Assembly (NCBI GenBank): GCA_031268615.1
Contig: JAIRWZ010000070.1
Span: forward strand, 1 to 13,245
Reading direction: 5' to 3'
Source of the DNA: Actinomycetes bacterium
GTDB taxonomy: Bacteria; Actinomycetota; Coriobacteriia; WRKU01; WQUG01
DNA length: 13,245 nt
The position numbers and the translations under genes are program-made. The notes under the pieces are model-generated. The model was not told the origin of the DNA and did no database searches. It saw only the letters and a list, made by a program, of their open reading frames with translations. This document shows, in pieces, positions 6,722-12,548 of the stretch. Position 1 is the first letter of the stretch. Each line of letters starts with the position of its first letter.

Positions 6722-8464
6722 TCATCCCTGTTGTGTTCCTGTCCCTGCCTGAACCTCTGCCGGGGCTGCGGACGCTTCCGGTGCTGCGGACGTTGCCGGG
6801 GCTGCGGATGTCGCGGGCGTATTGGGACTGATGGACGCATTGGTACTAGTGGAGGCACTGGCACTGGTGGACGCTCTCGCTCCCATCATGTATTCGCCTA
6901 CCTGGTAGCGGTCCATGGTTGCGGCAGGGGCTATTTTTTGCATACGGCCACCGTACATGACCCCGATAGTGTCAGCCAGCGCCAGGACTTCATCCAGTTC
7001 CAGAGAGATGAGGAGAATCGCCTTGCCGCTGTCGCGCTGGTCCAGAATGCGACGGCGTATGGCCATCGTCGCGCCGATATCCAGGCCACGGGTAGGCTGG
7101 ACAAATATCAAGAGACGGGAATCCAGCTCAACCTCGCGGGCGACGATAGCTTTCTGCTGATTGCCACCTGACATCTGGCGGGTCAGTGTGCGCGGTCCCT
7201 GTCCGGCGCGAATGTCGTAATCGTCAATCAGGCGACGGGCGTGATGCTCAAAAGCCTCCGTTTGCAGGATACCGCGCTGTGAGAAAGGGTGGTGAAAATA
7301 GGATTTCAGTCCGAGATTTTGCAGCAAGGGAAGGTCCAGAATCAACCCCATGCCGTGGCGGTCTTCCGGAATATAGGCAATACCGGCGCGCGCTCGTTGG
7401 CGCACGGTCATCTGCGTCAGGTCAACGCCGTCCAGACTGATGGCGCCTGATTTCACCGCTGCCAGACCCGCGATGGCATCGGCCAGCTGCGTCTGCCCGT
7501 TGCCCGCGACCCCGGCCACGGCAAATATCTCGCCGGCCCGGACGCGGAAAGACACGTCGTTTACGACGGGAAATTTGTTGTCGTCCTCAACGGTTAGATG
7601 GTCAACCTGCAAGACAGTGGGTGCGTTGTCTAGGGCGGCAGACTTTTTCTCAATAGTCAGCGCCAGGTCATAGCCGACCATTTTTGCCGCCAGTTTCGCG
7701 GTCGTCGTATCGGCCACCTCTAACACGTCAACCAGTTTCCCGCGCGCCAGAACAGCACAGCGTGTCGCAACTTGTTTGATTTCATCCAGTTTGTGCGTAA
7801 TCAGAATGACCGTTTTGCCCTCACGTCTTAGATTACGCATGATGTTCAACAGGTGTTCAATTTCCTGCGGGGTCAGCATGGCGGTTGGTTCGTCAAATAT
7901 CAAAATCTCTGAGTCCCGGTAGAGCATTTTCAGAATTTCCACGCGTTGCTGTGCCGAAACTCCCAGATTTTCAATGACGGCGCAGGGATCGACTTCCAGC
8001 CCGTAGCGGGCAGACAAATCGGCAATGCGCTGCTCTGCGCCCCGCATATCAAGCCATGGCAGCACGCCAGCGACTCGTCGCAGAGGCTCGTCTCCCAATA
8101 CGATGTTTTCGGCAACCGTATAGTTACTGACCAGCTTGAAATGCTGGTGAACCATGCCGATGTTTAACGCCACCGCTTCAGCGGGCGAAGTAATCCTCGT
8201 TTCCGTACCACGGACAAACAGCTGACCTTCGTCCGGTTCATACATCCCAAAGACCATGGACGCCAGCGTCGATTTACCCGCGCCGTTTTCTCCCAGCAGC
8301 GCGAATATCTCACCACGGCGCACGGACAGCGACACGTCATCATTTGCCACCACACCGGGAAAGCGTTTCGTGACGTGACGCAGTTCGAGGATGACGTCAG
8401 ATTCAGCGGCGGAATCGGGGCGAGCCTTGCCGCCCGCCCCGATGACCCCGATGACTTCACTCAT
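6722..8464 (-). CDS. Nucleoside-type ABC transporter ATP-binding protein (two ATPase domains)
   Basis: Cytoplasmic energy-coupling subunit with two fused ATPase domains, like NupO/YufO and sugar importers such as RbsA. Domain 1 has Walker A GENGAGKS (58-65), the Q-loop in MVHQHF, signature LGVSAQQR (167-174, usually LSVGQQQR), Walker B ILIFDEPT (187-194) and an H-loop ITHK (222-225). Domain 2 has a degenerate Walker A GVAGNGQT (318-325), signature MSGGNQQK (431-438), and LLIFVQPTRGLD (451-462) without the catalytic Glu, a usual feature of this family, so ATP hydrolysis is probably asymmetric. Residues 529-580 form an Ala/Ser/Thr/Pro-rich tail not expected in the family, encoded by 18-base tandem repeats. 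The ATG at 8464 follows the lipoprotein stop by eight bases; the Shine-Dalgarno site is weak, suggesting dependence on upstream translation. Confidence 0.95.
   Translation of the reverse strand: MSEVIGVIGAGGKARPDSAAESDVILELRHVTKRFPGVVANDDVSLSVRRGEIFALLGENGAGKSTLASMVFGMYEPDEGQLFVRGTETRITSPAEAVALNIGMVHQHFKLVSNYTVAENIVLGDEPLRRVAGVLPWLDMRGAEQRIADLSARYGLEVDPCAVIENLGVSAQQRVEILKMLYRDSEILIFDEPTAMLTPQEIEHLLNIMRNLRREGKTVILITHKLDEIKQVATRCAVLARGKLVDVLEVADTTTAKLAAKMVGYDLALTIEKKSAALDNAPTVLQVDHLTVEDDNKFPVVNDVSFRVRAGEIFAVAGVAGNGQTQLADAIAGLAAVKSGAISLDGVDLTQMTVRQRARAGIAYIPEDRHGMGLILDLPLLQNLGLKSYFHHPFSQRGILQTEAFEHHARRLIDDYDIRAGQGPRTLTRQMSGGNQQKAIVAREVELDSRLLIFVQPTRGLDIGATMAIRRRILDQRDSGKAILLISLELDEVLALADTIGVMYGGRMQKIAPAATMDRYQVGEYMMGARASTSASASTSTNASISPNTPATSAAPATSAAPEASAAPAEVQAGTGTQQG
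6759..6812. repeat. 18-base tandem repeat at the end of the ATPase gene
   Basis: Three 18-base units (6759-6776, 6777-6794, 6795-6812) with the shared core GGNGCTGCGGA; they encode a six-residue unit of the type SAAPxx. A more degenerate 18-base periodicity continues at about 6832-6885 (units starting TGGA). The unit is a multiple of three, so copy-number change would lengthen or shorten the tail without a frameshift. Confidence 0.7.
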
Positions 8465-8472
8465 AGTACGAC

Positions 8473-9621
8473 TTACAGCCCCGGAAACTTCTCCGGCGTG
8501 TTTCCGTTAAAGTTACTGGCAGGAACAATCGTGCCGGCCTTGACTTCATCGTAGGCCTTCGCCAGAAAGTCCAACGTCTCTGCACTGAGCTGCTGACGAC
8601 CCTCCTCGGCCACGTAACCGGTGGAGTCCGTATTAGCTTGCAGTACAAAATTACCGCCCTTGAAGCTGCCGTCCACGACGGCGTCCAATTGGCGTTGCAC
8701 GTTGATATCCATCACCTTCAGCGCACTGGTCAACACGATATTGCTGTCCCCGTTAGCGCCGTCATCATATTGGTCAACGTCGCAACCAATGACCCAGGCG
8801 TTACCCGCCTCTTTGACAGCGGTAAACACGCCATTGCCCGATGCACCCGCGGCCACAAACAGCACGTCTACGCCCTTGGCGAGCAGAGCCTCGCCCACTT
8901 TTTTGCCACCGGCCTCGTCCGAAAAGTCTCCGATGTAGTTTCCGCCAACCTTTTTCTCGTTCACATCGGTGCCAGCATAGCTGGGCAGCTCGACAATAGT
9001 TGCCTTCGCGCCCAGATTTTTGTTGGCGTAGTTTACCCCGGATTCAAAGCCAAACTGATAGTTCACGTTCGACGGGAAGGCAATGCCATTGACCACGGCG
9101 ACCTTGCCGCTCTTCGTCTCTTTGGCTGCCGCTATTCCGGCAAAAAAGCCGCTTTCCTGCTCCGCGAACTGCATGGCGTAAATGTTTTCGACCTCGACTT
9201 CGGCGCCCGCCTCATCGGTCGGGAACGAGTCAACCAGAATGAACTTCTTGTCCGGATTGCTCTGCGCTATAGCCGCAATCGGCGCAAACTGAAAGCCGGG
9301 AGTGATGATAACGTCATAATCGCCGACAATGCCCTCAACCGCTTTGACCGCGTTGGCCATGTCAGCCTCGCGCACAGGAGTCACGGTCGCGCCAGCATGC
9401 TCGGCGACAAAGGCCTGCGCGCCCTCATAGTTGTCCTGATTGAACGAGCCGTCGTCTACCCCTGACGGGCTGGTCACGATGGCAATCTTGGGGCCTTCTG
9501 CCGGAGCAGGCGCGGTATCGCCCGTGTCGCCTGTGTCCGCTTTCGGCGTGGACGCGCAGGCCACGATACCCAGCACCAGCGCCAGCGCCAATGCCAGTAA
9601 GAGCGCTTTCTTCCCAGTCAT
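8473..9621 (-). CDS. BMP-family nucleoside-binding lipoprotein
   Basis: Extracytoplasmic solute-binding protein of the BMP/PnrA/Med family, known in characterised members to bind purine or other nucleosides for a cognate ABC importer. The 382 residues begin with a lysine-flanked hydrophobic signal peptide and a lipobox IVAC, making Cys22 the lipidation site. A short acidic Thr/Pro/Ala linker follows (ADTGDTGDTAPAPAEG), then the family start IAIVTSPSGVDDGSFNQ with the ligand-contacting region, VIITPGFQF, KFILVDS, GFFAGIAAA, and VDVLFVAAGASGNG. An AAGGAGG site lies six bases before the ATG, the best ribosome site in the operon, matching the high level needed for binding proteins. First gene of the five-gene set ending with deoC, and preceded by a candidate promoter at 9682-9690. 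Confidence 0.94.
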   Translation of the reverse strand: MTGKKALLLALALALVLGIVACASTPKADTGDTGDTAPAPAEGPKIAIVTSPSGVDDGSFNQDNYEGAQAFVAEHAGATVTPVREADMANAVKAVEGIVGDYDVIITPGFQFAPIAAIAQSNPDKKFILVDSFPTDEAGAEVEVENIYAMQFAEQESGFFAGIAAAKETKSGKVAVVNGIAFPSNVNYQFGFESGVNYANKNLGAKATIVELPSYAGTDVNEKKVGGNYIGDFSDEAGGKKVGEALLAKGVDVLFVAAGASGNGVFTAVKEAGNAWVIGCDVDQYDDGANGDSNIVLTSALKVMDINVQRQLDAVVDGSFKGGNFVLQANTDSTGYVAEEGRQQLSAETLDFLAKAYDEVKAGTIVPASNFNGNTPEKFPGL

Positions 9622-9668
9622 CTGTTTCCTCCTTATGTATCATTGGCCGACGCCCCGCCGACCCCCCT

Positions 9669-9712
9669 GAATAACACATTCAGTGTAGCAAAAATCAGAG
9701 GCGAATAACACA
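9669..9712. promoter_or_regulatory. Promoter of the nucleoside operon with flanking 10-base direct repeats
   Basis: On the minus strand bases 9690-9682 read TGCTACACT, an extended -10 element, about 60 bases before the lipoprotein ATG. No consensus -35 is seen at 17 bases (GTTATT). The 10-mer GAATAACACA (plus strand) occurs at 9669-9678 and again at 9703-9712, offset by 34 bases, one copy on each side of the -10. Such a pair around a promoter is a plausible binding site for a regulator of nucleoside uptake; the regulator is unknown. The leader of about 50 bases is too short for a known purine riboswitch. Confidence 0.4.
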
Positions 9713-9730
9713 GCAACAGGCAAAAGGAAT

Positions 9731-9780
9731 GAGCGAGTATTGAGCCTGCCCCCGGCTTGACCGGAGGTCCATTCCTGCCG
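9731..9780. repeat. Palindromic repeat element, copy B (left half)
   Basis: Fifty bases matching the left part of copy A in the same orientation: GAGCGAGTATTGAGCC, then the hairpin CCCCCGG-CTTGA-CCGGAGG with one mismatch, then GTCCATTCCTGCCG. The right-hand inverted end of copy A is missing. It lies 22 bases after the toxin stop codon and about 40 bases upstream of the nucleoside operon -10 box. A small separate hairpin, CGTCG-AAA-CGACG (9790-9802), directly follows the toxin stop. Confidence 0.8.
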
Positions 9781-9802
9781 GTCCCTGCCCGTCGAAACGA
9801 CG

Positions 9803-10210
9803 TCAGTTAATGAGACGCAGACCCTCGGCAACATAAGCCTGCATGCTCTTATCAGCAGACAGCAGGGTCAAGCCCGCACTAATGGCCTCTTGGATTAACA
9901 ATCGGTCAAAGGGGTCACGGTGATACAGCGGTAGCTGATACAAAGTGGCCGCGGCGTCGATGTCCACGTTCTTACAGAGAAAGAAACTCTTGTCCATGCG
10001 ACGCAGGAAGTCATCCGGTTTCATGCCTAATAGATTGAGTTTTCCAATAGCGTACTTTATAGATATCTCCCACAGACTGACGGGCGAATAGTAGGCGGGA
10101 ACCTTGTCATCCAGTAAAGCTTTTTGTGCCGTCTGAGACAACTTTTCTTTGTCAAACATTGCCCAGAGCAATACATTGGTATCGACCAGATATCCCGTGT
10201 CGCTACTCAT
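9803..10210 (-). CDS. PIN-domain toxin, VapC-type ribonuclease
   Basis: Predicted Mg-dependent RNase toxin of a type II toxin-antitoxin pair, 135 residues, normal for a single PIN domain. The acidic catalytic set is complete: Asp10 in LVDTNVLLWA, Glu48 in SLWEISIK, Asp99 and Asp102 in HRDPFDRLLIQEA, and Asp120 in LLSADKSM. This is the subfamily usually paired with Phd/YefM-type antitoxins. The ATG at 10210 overlaps the antitoxin end by eight bases, and an AGAGG site lies seven bases before it within the antitoxin gene, so the toxin is coupled to antitoxin translation. The target RNA cannot be told from sequence. It looks intact. It sits between two inverted copies of the palindromic repeat. 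Confidence 0.92.
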   Translation of the reverse strand: MSSDTGYLVDTNVLLWAMFDKEKLSQTAQKALLDDKVPAYYSPVSLWEISIKYAIGKLNLLGMKPDDFLRRMDKSFFLCKNVDIDAAATLYQLPLYHRDPFDRLLIQEAISAGLTLLSADKSMQAYVAEGLRLIN

Positions 10211-10535
10211 GCTCTTGCCTCTTTTCTTTCACCGGAATTTCTGGCTCCCACGGCGTATAACTTCCTTTGCCCAGAAAAAAGTAGTCATCATTCAGCGGGT
10301 CCAGAAAGTCCTCATCAGTCATCTTCCAATCCTTGGCAAAGGTCACCGAACCTAAATGTGCCAGAGTTCCTAATTCCCGACGCGGTTTCTTTGCTTCCCA
10401 TTCGGGAAAGGGGATGATAACCGCTATGGGTTGACGGGCTTTACCTTTGGTAATCGTGACTTGTTCTCCTGCCTGAACCCGGTCAAGCACCGAAGAGAAC
10501 TGTGTTTTTGCCTCCGCAATTGCCATGGACAACAT
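10203..10535 (-). CDS. Phd/YefM-type antitoxin
   Basis: Antitoxin partner of the PIN toxin, 110 residues. The N-terminal half has the Phd/YefM fold signature: MAIAEAKTQFSSVLDRVQAGEQVTITKGKARQPIAVIIPF, a DNA-binding dimer module that normally represses its own operon. The C-terminal half (about 55-110) is charged, with DWKMTDEDFLDPLNDDYFFLG, the likely toxin-wrapping segment; it makes the protein longer than Phd itself but fits the antitoxins that pair with this PIN group. The ATG at 10535 is preferred over the ATG at 10526 because a GAGAGGAG site lies six bases upstream. A promoter and operator-like repeats are found at 10585-10619. Confidence 0.88.
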   Translation of the reverse strand: MLSMAIAEAKTQFSSVLDRVQAGEQVTITKGKARQPIAVIIPFPEWEAKKPRRELGTLAHLGSVTFAKDWKMTDEDFLDPLNDDYFFLGKGSYTPWEPEIPVKEKRQEHE

Positions 10536-10584
10536 GGCTGACTCCTCTCTCGCAGCACATCTGAGATACGACGCTTTTTCCTAC

Positions 10585-10619
10585 TTGACCAGTTTAGTCA
10601 ACCTGGTCAATATAGTCAA
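10585..10619 (-). promoter_or_regulatory. Promoter and operator of the toxin-antitoxin operon
   Basis: On the minus strand, -35 TTGACT (10619-10614), a 17-base spacer and -10 TAAACT (10596-10591) make a near-consensus sigma-70 promoter, about 55 bases before the antitoxin ATG. The same bases hold an operator-like array: TAGTCAA (10595-10601), TGGTCAA (10604-10610) and TAGTCAA (10613-10619), at an exact nine-base period, plus an opposing TTGACCAG (10585-10592) that forms a perfect 8-base palindrome with CTGGTCAA (10603-10610). Overlap of operator and core promoter is what conditional autorepression by antitoxin or complex would need. Confidence 0.65.
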
Positions 10620-10647
10620 GCAAAATAATCGCCACCTTAGCTCACAA

Positions 10648-10697
10648 GGACAGCTATGGACCCCCGGTCAAGCCGGGGGTAGGCTCAATACTTACTT
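10648..10697. repeat. Palindromic repeat element, copy C (inverted)
   Basis: Fifty bases matching the left part of copies A and B, in the opposite orientation. The stem ACCCCCGG (10660-10667), loop TCAAG, CCGGGGGT (10673-10680) is perfect over eight pairs. Its outer end, CTCAATACTTACTT on the plus strand, contains the stop codon of the dehydrogenase gene (TAA at 10694-10692). About 40 of 47 aligned bases agree with copy B. It may act as the transcript end of the phosphorylase-dehydrogenase pair, although no T-tract follows. Confidence 0.82.
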
Positions 10698-11657
10698 CTT
10701 ATCGTCGTCCTGGAAGGTCAGGGATACTTTGAAGGCATGCGACTTGAAGGCAGCTTCAAAGTCACGCGGCGCAAAGGTCTCGACCGGCGGCAGGGTGATG
10801 AGGCCACAATGCAGGTAGCGCAATGCCGGCTCAAAGGGACCACAGCGGCTGCCGCGAATCGTCAGCTCGCGTACTACCACTTCGCTCATGTTGATTTCGG
10901 CGTTTCCGGCATAGGTGCTTTTCATAACCAGCAATCCTTCGGCGCGCGTCAGAGCCATAGCCAGCGTCAGCGATTCAGGGTTTCCGGTAGCATCCACCAC
11001 TACCTCAAAGGTATTGGTCATCGCCTCTTTGCCGACAACGCGTGTCGCCACCGCAAAAGGCTCAAACAGCCGCAGTTTTTCCGCATTGCAACCGAAAACA
11101 GTCAGGGGTGCGCCGACCAGCGCCAATACCTGTACAATCAGATAGGCCAAGCGTCCATCGCCCACCACGGCCACGGGTTGGTTGGGCGATATATGGCTCT
11201 GCTCGACAATGCGGAGGGCCGCCGCCAGAGGCTCGGCGAAAAGGGCGACTGCGTCCGGCATATCGTCGGGCAGAACATGGAGCAGTCTGGTCGGCAGGGT
11301 CAGGTAGTCGGCAAAACATCCGTCCTTGTTGAAAATGCCCAGCGTAGACCGGTTCTCACAGTGATGGTCACGTCCCGTTGAACAATACAGGCAGTCCGGA
11401 CTGAAACAGCTCAGGTTAATCTCTCCCACCACACGTCGCCCCACCAGCAACGGGTCAGCCGCTTGTTCGACACGACCGACAAACTCATGACCCATCACAC
11501 CGGAAAAACCGGCGCTGTAGCCACGCATGACTTCGCGGTCTGTGCTGCAGAGCGCCGCCAGGTTTACCCGTATCAAAGCCTCATCTGCCGCAGCGACCGG
11601 GCGCGGCCAATCCTCGCGATATTCGGCCTTGTTTCCGTCAAAGACTACAGCTCGCAT
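10692..11657 (-). CDS. Zinc-dependent medium-chain alcohol/polyol dehydrogenase
   Basis: NAD(P)-dependent oxidoreductase of the MDR superfamily, 321 residues. Catalytic zinc ligands are Cys37 (AALCSTD), His57-Glu58 (GHEF) and probably Glu142 (AEPLA). Four cysteines at 84, 89, 92 and 100 form the structural zinc lobe (CFSPDC, YC, HHC). The Rossmann segment is AVVGDGRLAYLIVQ (about 162-175), with GDGRLA in place of GxGxxG. Sorbitol/threonine dehydrogenase-like overall; the substrate is unknown. It lies 13 bases after the purine nucleoside phosphorylase with an AAAGGA site before its ATG, so the two are likely cotranscribed, which hints at a sugar or nucleoside-derived alcohol. The C-terminus (FQDDDKK) and the stop codon fall at the edge of repeat copy C, so the original 3' end may have been altered. 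Confidence 0.88.
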   Translation of the reverse strand: MRAVVFDGNKAEYREDWPRPVAAADEALIRVNLAALCSTDREVMRGYSAGFSGVMGHEFVGRVEQAADPLLVGRRVVGEINLSCFSPDCLYCSTGRDHHCENRSTLGIFNKDGCFADYLTLPTRLLHVLPDDMPDAVALFAEPLAAALRIVEQSHISPNQPVAVVGDGRLAYLIVQVLALVGAPLTVFGCNAEKLRLFEPFAVATRVVGKEAMTNTFEVVVDATGNPESLTLAMALTRAEGLLVMKSTYAGNAEINMSEVVVRELTIRGSRCGPFEPALRYLHCGLITLPPVETFAPRDFEAAFKSHAFKVSLTFQDDDKK

Positions 11658-11670
11658 AGTTTGCTTCCTT

Positions 11671-12495
11671 TCATGCCGTCCAGACCGGCAGGGCCTCGCT
11701 TAAGAGCGCCACCAGTTTTGGTTCAAACTCCCGACCCATCTCGTCCACCTCTTCACTGGACAGGGGCTCTCCGCTCATGCCCGCAGCCAGATTAGTGACG
11801 CAGGAAATCCCGATGACCCGCGCCCCCATGTGCCGCAAGGCCTGCGCCTCGACCGCCGTTGACATGCCGGTCATGTCAGCGCCCAAGGTGCGATATGCCG
11901 CAATTTCAGCGGGAGTCTCGAAAGCCGGACCTGCGACCTGCAAATAGACGCCTTCGCTCAACGCTATGCCAACCCGACCGGCGACCACGTGCAACTGCGC
12001 CCGCAGTTTCGCGTCGTAGACTTCAGTCATATCGGGAAAACGCGGCCCCAGCGCCTCGATATTGGGTCCGCGCAAAGGCGAGGGCACAAACGAGGACAGG
12101 TGGTCGCGTAACACGACCATATCCCCAGGACGCATATCGCTCCGTATCCCTCCGCAGGCATTGGTCAATACAAAGGTCTGCACCCCCAGCCGCGCCAGCA
12201 AACGATGGGGCAATACAACCTCCGACATCGCATATCCCTCATAGAAATGCACGCGCCCCTGCATGACGACGAGCGGCACGCCAGCCAGCGTTCCGAACAC
12301 GAACCGCCCCTTGTGGCCGGGCGCCGTCGAGGTGGGAAAACCTTCAATATCTGCGTAGGGGACTACGCGCTGCGTATCAACTGCCTCTGCCACGGCACTA
12401 AGTCCGCTGCCTAATACCACCGCCACCTGCGGCACCGGTAGCCCACGCAACAAAGACTTCAGTTGTTGTTCACTGGAGCGGAGTTGCTCAAACAT
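11671..12495 (-). CDS. punA: Purine nucleoside phosphorylase (trimeric PNP family)
   Basis: Cleaves inosine/guanosine or their deoxy forms with phosphate to the base and (deoxy)ribose-1-phosphate. With the start used here it has 274 residues, normal for the trimeric family. Motifs: VVLGSGLS (phosphate site, 26-33), the phosphate-contacting His61, GRVHFYEGY (80-88), NACGGI (112-117), GPAFETPAE with Glu193, GADMTGMSTAVEA (205-217) and SCVTNLAAG with the purine-contacting Asn235. The start is uncertain: TTG at 12507, GTG at 12501 and ATG at 12495 are all in frame. The ATG is chosen because it puts the phosphate motif at the family's usual distance; GTG has a GAGAGG nine bases upstream and is a real alternative. 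Followed after 13 bases by the dehydrogenase. Methylthioadenosine phosphorylase is the related alternative but less likely. Confidence 0.93.
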   Translation of the reverse strand: MFEQLRSSEQQLKSLLRGLPVPQVAVVLGSGLSAVAEAVDTQRVVPYADIEGFPTSTAPGHKGRFVFGTLAGVPLVVMQGRVHFYEGYAMSEVVLPHRLLARLGVQTFVLTNACGGIRSDMRPGDMVVLRDHLSSFVPSPLRGPNIEALGPRFPDMTEVYDAKLRAQLHVVAGRVGIALSEGVYLQVAGPAFETPAEIAAYRTLGADMTGMSTAVEAQALRHMGARVIGISCVTNLAAGMSGEPLSSEEVDEMGREFEPKLVALLSEALPVWTA

Positions 12496-12548
12496 TTCCA
12501 CCGTCAACCGCCTCTCTTATCCCTGCTTCACTCTTCTGTGTATGGGTA

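Noticed and set aside
6718..6864. 49-codon Pro/Arg/Gln-rich extension of the first permease
   Set aside because: It is the ATPase tail repeats read in another frame; the ATG at 6717 has a ribosome site and leads directly into the permease.
8638..9465. Plus-strand open frame of 275 codons
   Set aside because: Entirely antisense to the lipoprotein gene, with no recognisable domain or ribosome site; a shadow frame.
9622..9681. Purine riboswitch in the leader of the nucleoside operon
   Set aside because: The predicted leader is only about 50 bases and lacks the conserved junction and loop bases of the purine aptamer.
10441..10500. A further repeat copy in the antitoxin gene, where ACCCGGTCAAGCACCG resembles the hairpin core
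   Set aside because: Only about ten bases match and the palindrome is broken; explained by ordinary coding sequence.
10585..10619. Short CRISPR-like repeats
   Set aside because: The repeats are seven bases with a nine-base period and no spacers; they fit an operator.
10648..10697. Classical intrinsic terminators in the GC-rich hairpins of copies A-C
   Set aside because: The stems are strong but none is followed by a T-tract on the transcribed strand; they are reported as repeats.
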